DNA of 64,000 bases from Saccharina japonica (Eukaryota > Sar > Phaeophyceae > Laminariales > Laminariaceae), in NCBI GenBank assembly GCA_008828725.1, contig MEHQ01004085.1:89292-153291 (forward strand), in the 5' to 3' direction. The notes below the pieces were generated by a model. That model was not told the DNA's origin, did no database searches, and was given only the letters and a program-made list of their open reading frames with translations. Shown piece after piece: positions 12,100 through 23,345 of the stretch; within the stretch, counting starts at the first letter, position 1; the number at the start of each line of letters is the position of its first letter. The position numbers were made by a program, and so were the translations under genes.

Positions 12100-13374
12100 T
12101 GGTAATAGCACGGGGTATGCCCTAGGACATGTATTTGTACTGCGTCCAGATAGACGAATATGCCATACATGGAAATAGTTGGTAGAGGCTAATAACAGAG
12201 CCCCCCCGTACACGTCATACTCCGAGCATACTGGAAAACCTTTTCGTAGAGCAGTTAGTACCGCGAGTACTCGCAGCATCAGGATACTACAGAGCCATTG
12301 GTTTTACAAGCTCGCTATCGCGTGCCCCCGTCCCCTTCCAACCTGGGATGACTACGCGCCCCTTCTCGAAGAAAGGAGCGAGCCCGAGGTTGGCGCCACA
12401 CCTCACTTGATCTATTCTGTATATAGCCTGTCTGTGTGGCTTCACATCGTAGGGCAGCGGCAGTAATACATACAAAAACAAAACTTGATTTCTTTTTTAG
12501 ATGGTCGGTGTAACTGAACCCTGCCCAGGTGAACGGCAATACTCGCTCGTTCGTGTGATATGCGACGCAAGCACTCCTTTGGTGTATTTTTATTTCGCCC
12601 ATTCCCGCATATTCTTCTCCCTCTTTCGTGAAATTAATTAATTATTATTCCACACATACACACACACTTACTATACATACACACACTTTTAAATAATATT
12701 ATATGCACATGCCGAATATATAATATTCATGTAGTAATAAACACGCATTGACGGTAAGTACTGCTGTGTATTGAAAAACACCTGGGGTAGCAGGTGTACA
12801 CAATGACGTACAGCAGCAGCAAACAACAGAATAATACATACACGTATACACATAGTCTACAGACAGAGAGCACATGCATGCATACTACTTTGTGCCGGTT
12901 CGATCTTTTGATCATTGAGCCCGTACGGCTCTTCCCGCGTGCTCAGGCACTTGTAATCGCACAATGAAGTACATATCTACTGGTAGGATGAAGAATCGTC
13001 ACGGACGCTGGGGGGTTATTCTCACCATCTCGCATAACGACTCCGGTTGGCCGACGTATTGGGGGTAGAGCCACTCAGAAAGTCGCATGGACAAACTCTC
13101 AGCGCGGGAGAGAAACTAGGAAAACTCTGGAAACATTGTAAATCCTTACGTAAAAATCGCTTCGGCATGCGAAACCGTTGGTCAACGGACACATCGAACT
13201 GAGACAGAGAGGAGAGGAGAGGTTCAGGTACTTGGTCAGACAAATATGTTGGCTGCGGGCGAGCACGAGCCCAGTTCAGCTTTGCTACTGTAGTATTGCA
13301 TCTTGGATTGTAAAAACAAGACTGGGCTTGGACCGACTGCTAACAAAGGCAAGTGATAAATTAGTTTGTGAGAG
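12100..13374. other. Intergenic, AC microsatellite, no gene seen
   Basis: CA/ACAC-rich sequence occurs at 12650-12695. Nothing else is recognised. Confidence 0.4.
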
Positions 13375-13745
13375 CTGAGACTCTCCAAAAGGGCATGTGA
13401 ACGTGTTACCTACTGAGCTATCGGGGAAGAAGGTCGATCGATTACCCAGACCAGGGTAATCCATACAACCCCCCCCCCCCCCCCTCTTAACGGCGGGATC
13501 TTTGGGACGTAACGGTACCACCGAATACGGCCGTACGTTGACCTAACCGCTTAATTTCAATACCAGGGGAACCAGGGAGGTATGTGTTAAGGGAAGCATG
13601 CGCAGCAAGCTTTTCTGCGAAGCAAACGTTCTATGCGTAAGTGAGATTCGAACTCGTGTCCGCGATGATGCCAAATGTGCAGGTGCTCCCTACTGAGCTA
13701 TCAGGGTATAAATTATCGATCGATGACCCAGCCCAGGGTAACCCT
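13375..13745 (-). repeat. Two tRNA-like repeat units (SINE-like family 2)
   Basis: On the minus strand, 13745-13635 reads as a tRNA-like unit. It has a box A-like TAGCTCAGTAGGGAG and, about 40 bases on, a box B-like GAGTTCGAATCTC, preceded by TGGGTCATCGATCGAT. A diverged second copy lies at 13460-13385 and retains ATAGCTCAGTAGG-like sequence. A third copy on the plus strand is at about 36165-36235. The acceptor stem does not close well, so a functional tRNA gene is unlikely. A C18 run sits at 13469-13486. Confidence 0.55.
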
Positions 13746-13749
13746 TATA

Positions 13750-14480
13750 GTAGCGATAGCATACACGAGCCTGGCAGCAATACGACTGGTTCATGTCTGA
13801 GGAATAAGACTCATAAATGAGGTTTTGAGAACTGAATAGCAACACGTAATTGCCTTCTTCCTGCAACGCTTGGCATTTATTTGATCCTACACGAGTACGT
13901 GTGTCACATACCGAATATAAATAGTATGATGAGCGAACGCCGTGCGTGATAAATGGGACTAACCATTAAGGGCTCTCGGAAACGACCTACTAATATGGTG
14001 AGAACAGAGACTACAAAAGGAAATATAATACACAAAGCCGAGAGAAACAAGAATGCTGAGATGTGTATACGTACCTGGTATATCTGAGGCTGACTTGGAA
14101 ATGAGGTCTTGATAATACACACTTCTAAATAGCAGATATATTTTCCTATTTCACGCATGGGTGCGCCGGCACCCATGCGGAGCCCTTATGCTAATAAAAC
14201 GTCGTAAACATTGACGAGCTTAGTAAACATTAAAGGTAATAGCTGCTGTAGTATGTATCAATATGATACGTGTTACAATGGGAGCAAGCGGTATTTTAAT
14301 GTCATCACCACCCAAAAAAACTTTGAGCACAGACTGGCCACGAACAAGTCGTATTAATATTAATAGTAGACTCCGTATACCAGTAGGGTTTTAGTGTCGC
14401 GCTCCGCTGAACACGATTTAACTCGTAATGCACAGCAGTATTAACAGGCAATATCGCCCCGCCTATACTTGCCTACAAAC
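13750..14480. other. Intergenic, no gene seen
   Basis: AT-rich, without exon or repeat signals beyond scattered common words. Confidence 0.4.
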
Positions 14481-14489
14481 TACAGTACG

Positions 14490-14660
14490 GCAGTCGTGGT
14501 CCCGCTATAGTGCGGCCAGCAATAGTGCGGGGTCCCGTGATAGTGCGGTCAAATTCGCTTTTGACGACTTCATCCCGCAATACGAATAGTGCGGCCGCCG
14601 CGCTATTGCGGGACCGATCCTCCAGTAGTGCCGGAACCGCACTAAAGCGGGCCATCACGA
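14490..14660. repeat. ATAGTGCGG minisatellite
   Basis: About six imperfect copies of a word around ATAGTGCGGCC/GGACC occur in both orientations (e.g. CCCGCTATAGTGCGGCCAG near 14500, CGCTATTGCGGGACC near 14605). This makes a quasi-palindromic cluster. Confidence 0.6.
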
Positions 14661-14734
14661 CTAAATGTCACTATTAATACGTACGCACAGCAGCTCAGTA
14701 TAATACCTGTATATACAGGACAGCAGTACTGCAA

Positions 14735-15490
14735 AGGTTGTCCGAGTACCTTGGAGTAAAGTCCCGAGTATTGGAGATAAATTACTTCAGGTACTTCGTG
14801 TACTCGGAGTATTTCGGGGTTCGATACTCCGGATACTGCTCGTACTCGGAGTATTTCGGGTATGAACACTCTCGATACTGCTTTACTTGGAGAATTTCGG
14901 GATCCGATACTGCGGGTACTCCTTGTACTCCGAGCATTTGGGGCTTCAGTACTGCTCATACTCCAAGTACTCGGAGTATTCAGGCCGCTAATACTCTTAT
15001 ATTCTCAAGTACTCGGAGTACGAAATGTACTCGATACTCGGAGTATACTCGGAGTGTGAAGTACGTCAGGAGCATCTTTGCATCATTTTAAAGACTCGGC
15101 CGTCATTCCTTCCAGGTCCTGGGAACATGTGACTGGCGTTTATAGCATTTAAAAATTCACAGATGCTCCCATAACCTCGGAGTATAATTAGAGAATTTTC
15201 GAGAAAAAAATACTTCAGGTACTTTGTGTACTCGCAGTATTTCGGTATCCAATACTCTCGATACTCGGAGTACTCTGAGTAATTTAGATGTTTTCACTCC
15301 GAGTACTGCTTGTACTCGAGTATAAGTACTGCTCATACTCCCAGTACTCGGAGTATTTGGGCCTTCAGTACTGCTCATACTCTAAGTACTCCGAGTATTT
15401 AGGCCACCAGTACTCTAATACTCTCAGTACTCGGAGTACGAAAAATATTCGATACTCCGAGTATACTCGGAGTATCGAGTATACTCGGAC
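14735..15490. repeat. TACTCGGAGTA quasi-palindromic satellite
   Basis: More than 30 variants of TACTCGGAGTA or its reverse complement TACTCCGAGTA fall in two blocks, 14735-15060 and 15170-15490, separated by about 110 bp of other sequence. Larger units (GTACTGCTCATACTCCAAGT and TATTTCGGG segments) recur every 40-60 bp. Several reading frames stay open only because the repeat contains no stop codon. Confidence 0.85.
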
Positions 15491-15710
15491 AATCTGTGCA
15501 GTACTGCTCTACAACAATACACGCAGATAGATGTGCTTTGTTTAGATAAATGGTTAGCTTCCCGTGATAACAGAGGATGCGGTGTTTTGCGCCCGGCGCT
15601 GCAATTCCGCAGAAGAACAGTTCTCTGACTAGGATGGTCTTCAGCGGAACAGCTCTCTGGCTATGATGCACTGCTGTACAATGTACCTGTGGTAAACACT
15701 TAGTATTATA

Positions 15711-15778
15711 ATGAGCCGCGCGAGCGCGAAGCGCGAGCCTTTTTTTCATTGATTTTTCAAATGAAAAAAAAGGCTCTT
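15711..15778. repeat. Imperfect hairpin with GCGC-rich and A/T stem
   Basis: The run GCGCGAGCGCGAAGCGCGAG is locally self-complementary. The following CCTTTTTTTCATT pairs with AATGAAAAAAAAGG across a short loop. Confidence 0.5.
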
Positions 15779-16114
15779 CCTATCGGGTCGCATGAGGGCT
15801 GGTAGGGTGGACAAATAAATGTTTTCTCTGTAGCTGTGAGACAGTCAACATCCACGTTCGTACTTCGCTCTCATAGTACACGGCACCAACGCCAGTCCCG
15901 TCGGGCTCTGTGCACGCACAAAATTTAACGAAGTCTTCTCGTGCTGGTTTCGCTCTAACTCGTCCCGAGTTGGTCGAGCTAGGAGCGGCAGCGTGTGCTT
16001 TTAGAGGCACATGACCGGAGGCGTTTTTTTCAATATTTTTTATTTCACAACGGTTTTTCTTTTTTGAAATACAGAAGAACTCCATTATGCCGAACAATAC
16101 GATAGACCCAAGCG

Positions 16115-16730
16115 TGAGAGCATCGGATTCAAGTGCTAGACCGTCAAGCCGAGCGTACAGTGACGTTGGCCCTGGCCTCGCGTGTCGTGCTCTTGCTGCT
16201 GTTTACTGCTGTTTCGTTGTTGTTGTTGTTGTTGCTGTGGCCACCTGGCCATGCACATGGCTGAATCATGTTTTTTATTTCGGAACGTAAAATACCGTAA
16301 CTGCTGTTTTGTGTTTTTTACGTATTAATAGTTCTACCGAACGAAACCCGACTCTACCTGTAGGCGAAATATATCCGACCAAAGCAACGTGTGGGCCGTG
16401 TCCCTACGACATGACGAAGGTGGCATTGTAAGGCCTACCCTCCCACTGATGAGGGGACGGGTAAGCTCTGCTGTAGATGCCGTACAGCAGTAGTAGTGGT
16501 GGCACCTGTGCTAGGAGAATACGGTTTTTGGATCAGGTTTAGATTTTTTCATAATATGCCGAATAACAATACGAACGAGGTACGTGTCGCGTTGAGGAAG
16601 CAGGGGACACACGAAAAATTGAGTACGAGTACAGAGGGTTCAAGTGTTAGACCGACAAGCCGAGCGTATTACAGCGACGCTGAGCTGGCCTCGTGTGTCC
16701 TACTGCTGCTGTGCTGTTCCGCTGCTGTTG
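16115..16730 (+). repeat. Duplicated ~100-bp segment (16120-16215 and 16636-16725)
   Basis: Both copies contain TTCAAGTG, AGACCGWCAAGCCGAGCGTA and a CTGGCCTCGYGTGTC block, followed by CTGCTGCTGT-rich sequence. They are in direct orientation about 515 bp apart. No coding potential is established. Confidence 0.6.
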
Positions 16731-17690
16731 TTGCTTCGGCCAGCACAGGTGCTGCTGCTGCTGTATGCTGACGTTTTTTTCTCTCCAAAAAGGCGCCAAA
16801 AAGAACGAACCAAAGCACGTATATACGTATGTATGTCGTTCGTGTTGGTTCAGCACACAAGTATTTTTCCAGTGTGTGCATCGCAGATATGACTGCTGCA
16901 GGTATTTGAGGTCGCGGCTCATTACCACCAATTACTAGTAATGCTGTACCTACACACAGACCGTTCAGGATAGATTCGGGTAATTGTCAATGGACATGAT
17001 GGCTTTGGTTGGCTGTTTCTTTTTCAACTGTGTGCCCGCGACTGTCATTCTGGCAGCACTTCAGACAGCAGCTGCGTGCTCCATATCGTGTCCTTCGAAG
17101 GTAAAAACTAATTAATGACTTGAAATAGTATGAATTAATTAAAAATATGGCGTTGTATCGTAGGCTTTGGACAATGTACGAAACGGGGGCCGGGTAACGC
17201 AGGCAATGCAATGATTTGTCCCCGTTGGCACAAGAAAAGTGGATTTTAAGGGCTTGAGGGAAAGGTCTGCCGTCTGTCCTATAGTTGCGCATAGCGGGCA
17301 ACACGTATCCTGGTGGTATGATTGCAGCGAAGTAATGCATAGGATCGGGAGACAGACTGCTAGCGCAGCGACGTGCCGTAGGGAGGGAGTTGTTCCCACG
17401 CCTACCGTGTGTTTTTGTACAGACAGCACTTCAGACAGTAGTTACGCTGTAGTCGGCAAATTCATTGGTAAAGAGTGGGAGGGGGGGGGGGGGACGATGC
17501 TGCTGTAGTCGAATGGAGATTGCGGGCGTGTAGTTCAGTTTTGGACACGCATAACATGCTGTAGGGATTTTAGGTGTACCTCTTCGGACTTGTGTATCCT
17601 TTCCCTGCTAAGTGTACGTGTTCTTTAGGATTCTCTGATGGCTCTAGCACTTTTGTGACCACGGGCCGTGATCTTGCTAGATCAGACTAT

Positions 17691-18035
17691 TTTTTTTTTT
17701 TTTTTTTTTTTTTGTCCATCCCATTCATTATCTTCGCACTTCCGTCTTTCTCCCTCCCTAGTCGTAACTCAGATCCGGGGTCACAAAGTAGGCTCCTCTC
17801 CCTCCTCCCCCACTACGGTTCTTGCCTTGATTTTTTATCGCGCAGAGGGTTCAGCCTTCCCAACGCTCGTCGATTTTCATCGAATTTTGCTAACTCACGC
17901 TCTCGCGCTTTCAGCTAGTCAAGATTTTTTGCGAGAAAAAGTCCCTACGAGCATGCACACGGGGGGGCTCGAACTCGTGACCTTGACGCTAACAAGCTTC
18001 GTGGTTACCTGCTAGCCCACCGGGGCGGGACTATA
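17691..18035 (-). mobile_element. tRNA-derived SINE, copy 1 (full length)
   Basis: Read on the minus strand, the element begins with a tRNA-like head (18035 to about 17950) carrying box A-like TGGGCTAGCAGG and box B-like GAGTTCGAGCC. A body follows (ends GAAGATAATGAATGGGATGG), then an A-tail seen here as T at 17691-17713. At least six related copies lie in this window. The head marks it as Pol III-transcribed and the A-tail indicates LINE-dependent retroposition. Confidence 0.8.
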
Positions 18036-18039
18036 GGGA

Positions 18040-19450
18040 TTAGCAACTGAAACGAGTTTAATGTGAAGACAACAACAAAACAAAAACAACAACTGTAATA
18101 ATGATGGTTGCTGCCGAAGGTGCCCCAACGACCAACCTCAACGGCTACACCCACCCCCATGGTAAGTTAACCATTATCATAAATGGAAGAAAACGACGAC
18201 AACTGTAACAACAAAATAAAGAAAGAAGGACCTACAGCAGCAGTAGTACGTATGTATCATATCTATCTGCTACGAGTACGCGTACTCGTATCTATCCCGG
18301 ATCGCGGCAAGATGCAGTTACACACCGCCGTATTTATACGAGTAAGAGTGGATAGATACCAGGTACCACAGGTAGGTATGATATCATAACATAACCGCCG
18401 GTAAAACCGTAGAAACGACCGACGAACAGTCCCAGCAAGTCCGATTATTTTTTGCTTCGTATTATGTCTACGTACGTACGTACTCCACCAGAGAGTCCAC
18501 AACTGAATATGAGTTGCATAATAGTATACATATCATAGAGCCTACGGCGGAGCTGCATACAAGCGACAGTACTGTGTATCTTGCAGCTTGCGGAGAGGCG
18601 CCGTATTCGATGTTTTGCAGCTTTGCCGCACGCGGCACGCCGAACATCGAACGATCACGACGACGACGCGACGACGCAACCAAAAAGCAAAAAAAAAAAC
18701 GTTGAAAAAAAAAGTTCTTCAATTCAATTCTGATTGGTCCACAAATCACGCCGCCAATTTGTATCAGCTGAAACACGTGCCGCGCTTTACAGCAGCAGCT
18801 AGCTTCGCAGGACGCAGATATCGAGAGAGGCCGCCCCTGACACCAGCGCCAAAGCCTCAGGTGCTGCGTTGAATAGGTGGTTGTGGTAGCAAGGAATAAG
18901 GTTGGCGGGGCCAGGAGGGACTCAAAAAGGGACAGGAGAGGAAACGCAGCCCAAGGACGGAGCGACATACTTTTTGGCACTGCCTCGTCGATTGGCATCG
19001 CTCTCCCTCTCCCTACCTCTCCAGCAAAAGCCAAGCCACCACCATGTGAGCTAACCCCCCCCCGCGTCTCCCTCGGCGCCCCCTTGAGTGACATGCATTG
19101 CCCGATGTTCGGTTTCGTTGCCAGCCACTCGTGCGCTGATGTCTGCCCGTTTGGGTAGCGCATGCTTTCATCAACCCATCAACGTAGATTACAGCAAGCA
19201 GTAGTACAGCAAAAGTACCATATACTCCCCCTGGATTGTAGGCCGGTGCCGTGCCTCGTTGATCAACCACGAAACGGCCACCTTCACGAGCAAGTACGAA
19301 CGAACGACACAAGGCGTGGGCCATGTTGCTCCTGTAGATTTTCCCGTAAAGAACAGCTGCATCCTGCCCGAGGCCGCTTCGCTTGCGATGCTCCGCAACG
19401 TTTTGCTCGCAATACGAAAAACATTTGACACCGAAAAATACATAATCCGA
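18040..19450. other. Intergenic, no convincing gene
   Basis: A 231-codon minus-strand open frame (19163-18468) lacks any recognisable domain, has biased composition and no splice-compatible partners; I do not call it a gene. A run of ACGT words lies at 18471-18483. Confidence 0.4.
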
Positions 19451-19452
19451 TA

Positions 19453-19521
19453 TGTCCGAAAATATAAAAATCGTATTGGTTTTGATATGAATATGTTTGT
19501 GTTCCTTATATTTCCGGTCAG
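19453..19521. mobile_element. Mini foldback element (~70 bp), TGTCCG family, copy 1
   Basis: TGTCCGAAAATATAAAAATCG on the left is complementary to CCTTATATTTCCGGTCA on the right, with a short middle. It belongs to a family of about 70-bp foldback elements with the same terminal sequence. Confidence 0.6.
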
Positions 19522-19866
19522 ACCAGTACAGCAGTACATGCTACTGACTGCTGTGTGCAGCAGTATGTTTTTGAGAATTGCGGTGTGTTCAGTGTTCAAC
19601 CACCGTTTCCACCTCGCTCTGCTCCACCGTCTCGTGAGTCCAGCCAGAGTGTGTGCGCGCAAGCAGCATGATCAGCGAGACAAGATGAGCAAGCTCCTTC
19701 CGTTCCAGTTCGGACATTACATCTGCCGTCCCTTGATGCTTTGTTCGTGCGGCCAGTGCTGCCCCGGTCAAAATAATCAGTAAATTCGCAATTTTAGTTT
19801 AATTTTCCCCTTTTCGAAGGGGTTGAGAAAAGTAATGGTACGTACTCGCACAGCAGGTAGTACGAC

Positions 19867-19943
19867 CACTCTGTCCGAAAATGTAAGTATCGTGAAGTAT
19901 TAGTTTGGAAGCTAAAACGGTCCTAATATTTACGGACAGAGTG
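19867..19943. mobile_element. Mini foldback element, TGTCCG family, copy 2 (best preserved)
   Basis: CACTCTGTCCGAAAATGTAAG at the left pairs with the complement of TATTTACGGACAGAGTG at the right, a nearly perfect terminal inverted repeat. The total is 77 bp and there is no coding capacity. It is a non-autonomous DNA-transposon-like (MITE) structure. Confidence 0.75.
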
Positions 19944-20099
19944 ATACCCGTGATCCGGAATATAAGGACGTTTCGTATATTAACATCAATTGCAAATGGT
20001 CCTTTTCGTATCAGATATCAGAGTGGTATGCCTTTGTCTGCCGAACTGTCAACTTGCCGCCCCCCCCGAGGTAACGACCAAAATGATAAAAGTCGAAGC

Positions 20100-20445
20100 T
20101 CTGCATTATTTTTTGTTGTTGTTGTCCATTCCATTTGTTATCTTCGCCCTCCTATTCTCTCTCCCTCTTTAGTCGTAACTCAGATCCGGGGCCACCACCT
20201 AAGTAGGCTCTTCTCCCCCCTCCCCACTACGGTGCGTGCCTTGCATTTTTATCGCGAGAAGAATTCAGCACTCTCTTCCCTCGTCAACTCTCATCGAATT
20301 GTGCTTGCCCCACGCTATAAGTATGCGCTCTCGACAGCTGGTGTCATTTGAGAATAAAAATCTCCAAACGTACGGAGACTCGAACCCTCGACTTCCAACT
20401 CAACAGGTTTCGTGGTTACCTGCTGAACCACCGGGGCGACCGATG
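20100..20445 (-). mobile_element. tRNA-derived SINE, copy 2
   Basis: Same family as 17691-18035. The tRNA head lies at 20445-20360 on the minus strand (box B region GGTTCGAGTCTCC as complement), and the body ends at the GTTGTTGTTGTCCATTCC complement. It lies head to head with copy 3, with about 45 bp between the heads. Confidence 0.8.
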
Positions 20446-20487
20446 CATGATATGATGCGTGATATCAGAGTATTAATATATGCAATA

Positions 20488-20820
20488 CCGGTCGCCCCGG
20501 TGGTCTAACTGGTAGCCACGGAGCCTGTTGGGCCGGATGTCGAGGGTTCGATTCTCCCCATGGGGTTTTTTATTCTCAAATGACACTGACTGTCGAGAGC
20601 GCATGTTACAGCGTGGGTAAGCAAAATTCGACGAGAGTTGACGAGGGAAGAAAGTGCTGAAATCTTCTCGCGATAAAAATGCAAGGCAAGAACCGTAGTG
20701 GGGGAGGAGGGAGAAGAGCCTACCTTGTGACCCCTGATCTGAGTTATGACTACGTAGGAAGGAGAGAGAAAGGAAGGGCGAAGATAATGAATGAAATGGA
20801 CAACAAAAAAAAAAAAATGT
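20488..20820 (+). mobile_element. tRNA-derived SINE, copy 3
   Basis: The head reads GGTCGCCCCGGTGGTCTAAC, then TGGTAGCC (box A) and GAGGGTTCGATTCTCC (box B). The body runs from TTCTCAAATGACAC to GATAATGAATGAAATGGACA, and an A-rich tail ends at about 20817. This is the clearest copy and the best one for a consensus. Confidence 0.85.
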
Positions 20821-21154
20821 AACCTGCTAGACTGCCCTGTCGTTGCCACTGGTTTGATCGTACAGCAGCAGCATACAGCACAGGACACCTAATAAGTAAC
20901 AAGCTGATAAGAAAGCCAGGCTGAGATTTAGAGGAAACTAAGAAATTCGGGGGGTCGTCATCTTGGAATTAGTGTAGAAAGCACCCACTCTCGAATAATA
21001 AATCCAGTCTGGACCAGATTTACTGTTTCTTGGTGTCCTGTACTGCTACTGTATAGCACTGAACTGCTACGGTACAGCCTGATCCATACCAGGTACCTGG
21101 TATACTACCTGGTATACTACCAGGTACCTGCTACAATGCGTAGCAAATAAAAAG

Positions 21155-21371
21155 GAAAAGATCGCTGAGAGCGCCTTCGTAGCGTGGGTAGGCGGAATTC
21201 GACGCCAGTCGACGAGGGAAGAAAGGGCTGAAGCCTCCTCGCGGTAGACATGCAAGGCTCATACCTTGGTAATGGGGAGGGAGGAGAACAACCTACTTAG
21301 CTACGGTAAAGCGGGAGAGAGAAACGCAGGGCGAAGATAATAAATGGGACGCGAAAAAAAAAAAAAAAAAA
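21155..21371 (+). mobile_element. tRNA-derived SINE, copy 4 (headless, 5' truncated)
   Basis: Starts inside the body (GCGTGGGTAGGCGGAATTCG) and ends GAAGATAATAAATGGGACGC plus an A-tail at 21353-21371. Loss of the 5' head fits incomplete reverse transcription. Confidence 0.75.
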
Positions 21372-21468
21372 CAATCAAAAATATATGTGCGCATCGACAA
21401 CGACAACAATTGTCAACGGCAACAACAGCAAGGCAGCAACAACGACACCAATATAAAAAGCTATTATC

Positions 21469-21569
21469 ACGGGGGACCATAGTTAATAGGACCAAATAGG
21501 GTTAGTAAAAATTGGCACATACATAGGTTTTGGTGTCTATCGTAGGTCCTATTAACTATGGTCCCCCGT
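21469..21569. mobile_element. 101-bp hairpin MITE with ~25-bp perfect terminal inverted repeats
   Basis: The left end ACGGGGGACCATAGTTAATA (continuing GGACC) is the exact reverse complement of the right end TATTAACTATGGTCCCCCGT. There is no coding capacity. A partial end (GATGGTCCCCCG) recurs near 62293. Confidence 0.8.
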
Positions 21570-22379
21570 AAATAACACAACAGCAGTCAGTACTACTGCT
21601 GTACGCTCTTCTCGAGCGAGGTCGTAACCGTTATTTTGAGTGACGTAGACCACGTAGAGCTTACTACTAACCAGCTTACCACGTATTCGACAACACTAAA
21701 CTAGACGAGCTGTAGTATGTAAATATGATACGAGTAACCCACCCATGAATTGGGTCAAATACCGGCAATTCGAAATGTCTCATGGTCAACACACACCAGC
21801 ACAAACATACACACACATTATTTTGTTTGCGCCCTGCGCCTGCATAGGCTATGCCTAAACAGACAGTATGCCCATACATAGCCCTGCGCCCTCTGCACCC
21901 GCTCGGCAACCCTGCTTCCACCCGGACCTGGACCCTTCGAACTGGCTGGGTACGTCTACGATCGTATACTTTGCGGCCGGCCACCCTGATCCCACATGCC
22001 GACCAAAATCGAGACCCGGCCGAAGCCAGCAAACATTTTTTTCGAATTACAACAGACAACAGACAACAGCAGTAGTAGTAGAGACCTACCGTCTTTTTTG
22101 TTGGATGTTATTTTTAGGCCATCTCTTTCTCACGGGACGATTTTGAAACCCGAAGAAAAAAACTGACTCTGTTGTGTTTTCTATATATGTACAGATAGTG
22201 CGTGCTTTCACGTGTTTCAGAACAGACGCAAGAGTCCGACCGAAGCGGGCTCTCGCTCTTGTCAGAATACTTGCGGCCCTTTGGTGAAAGGTATCATCTC
22301 GACTCTCGACCCGTTCTTCTTTTCTTCAGGGAAGTCGTTCGAATTTTTGACGGTGCTGTCACTTTTTCCACACCCCGCA
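21570..22379. other. Intergenic, no gene seen
   Basis: A degenerate TTAGGCCATCTCTTTCTCACGGGAC at 22112 resembles the end of the MITE at 25647. Nothing else is recognised. Confidence 0.4.
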
Positions 22380-22680
22380 CGAATACGAATGCAAAGAGGT
22401 ATTTGTATTCGTTGGCTTCAAGTTCGGTTGATGGGGCGAGTATTCGTTTGTGGACGAATAGTCTCTGAAAAACGTGGGGAAAATATTCGTCCATGGACGC
22501 GTACTTTCTCGAAAACGTGGGCGAAGATTCGTCCGTGGACGAATATTATCTCCAAAGCGTGGGCGAATATTCGTCCGTGGACGAATAATATATCGAAAAC
22601 GTGGGCGAATACTCGTCCGTGGACCAATGCTACCTATTCGACGGATAGTTTTCACGAGTATTCGTCCGTGGAAAAAATAC
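22380..22680. repeat. ATTCGTCC palindromic satellite, outer block
   Basis: About six units contain ATTCGTCCGTGGACGAATA, spaced 40-50 bp by CTCGAAAACGTGGGCGAA-type linkers. The ideal word TATTCGTCCATGGACGAATA is a perfect 20-bp palindrome. Open frames in at least three of six frames come from the repeat lacking stop codons and are not evidence of a gene. Confidence 0.85.
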
Positions 22681-22870
22681 CCTCTCATGATGCGCATAGT
22701 AAGTGCCAGTACGAATTTATTTATTTTTTGCTTTCTCGCAGCAGTGCAAAAACCAGGCGAGGACCCAAGCAAGCACTAATACCAGACGAACGGCAGTAAC
22801 AGGAATATACTGCTGTAGAAAGAGTAAGAGTAATAGATATAAAAATAAAGAAGGCCACCAGGTACAACAA

Positions 22871-22938
22871 TGTCCCTAAATATAAGGAACGTTTGGATTC
22901 AAAATGAATCTAAAAACCGCCCTTATTTTTGGGGGCAG
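22871..22938. mobile_element. Mini foldback element at the outer tip of the left arm
   Basis: TGTCCCTAAATATAAGGAAC pairs with the complement of CCGCCCTTATTTTTGGGGGCA. Its counterpart is at 30640-30711, so the inverted repeat ends exactly in this element. Confidence 0.65.
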
Positions 22939-23084
22939 GGTTGTATGAAAAATGATGTGTTCAACTCTGAATTGTGCGGAGGACGTGAGTTCGAGCCCCG
23001 CAGCTCTCATTTGCTTTCCCTTTTTTTCTGCTTTGTGGTCACCACACAGGTATTTCAGCATTCGTGCGGAAAGTATTCGTCTGA

Positions 23085-23345
23085 CGTAGGCAAACTATTC
23101 GTCGGCGTCTGCCGAATACCCTCTCAAAAACATGGGGCGAATATTCGTCCATGGACGAATGCTTTCTCGAAAATGTGGGCGAATATTCGTCCGTGGACGA
23201 ATACTTTCTCGAAAACATGGGCGACTATTCGTCCAGAATATTCGTCCATGGACGAATACTTTAAAAAAAAAATGGGCGAACATTCGTCCGTGGACGAATG
23301 CAACCTATTCGACGGATATTCTTCGCGAATATTCGTGAAAACTAT
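23085..23345. repeat. ATTCGTCC palindromic satellite within the left arm
   Basis: Four to five copies of ATTCGTCCATGGACGAATG/A with CTCGAAAAYRTGGGCGAATA linkers. The same satellite occurs in inverted position at 30235-30500. Confidence 0.85.

Noticed and set aside
13635-13745. Functional tRNA gene on the minus strand
   Set aside because: Box A and box B are present but the acceptor stem does not pair, and a diverged copy lies alongside, so a repeat is more likely.
14738-15530. Tyr/Ser/Glu-rich open frames over the TACTCGGAGTA satellite
   Set aside because: Direct translation of the repeat; several frames are open at once.
18468-19163. 231-codon minus-strand open frame, one of the longest in the desert
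   Set aside because: No domain, odd composition, low-complexity basic and Phe-rich runs from A/T tracts, and no splice partners.
22212-22799. Long open frames on both strands in the ATTCGTCC satellite
   Set aside because: They exist because the palindromic unit contains no stop codon in several frames; the translations are simple repeats (RPWTN, HGRIF).
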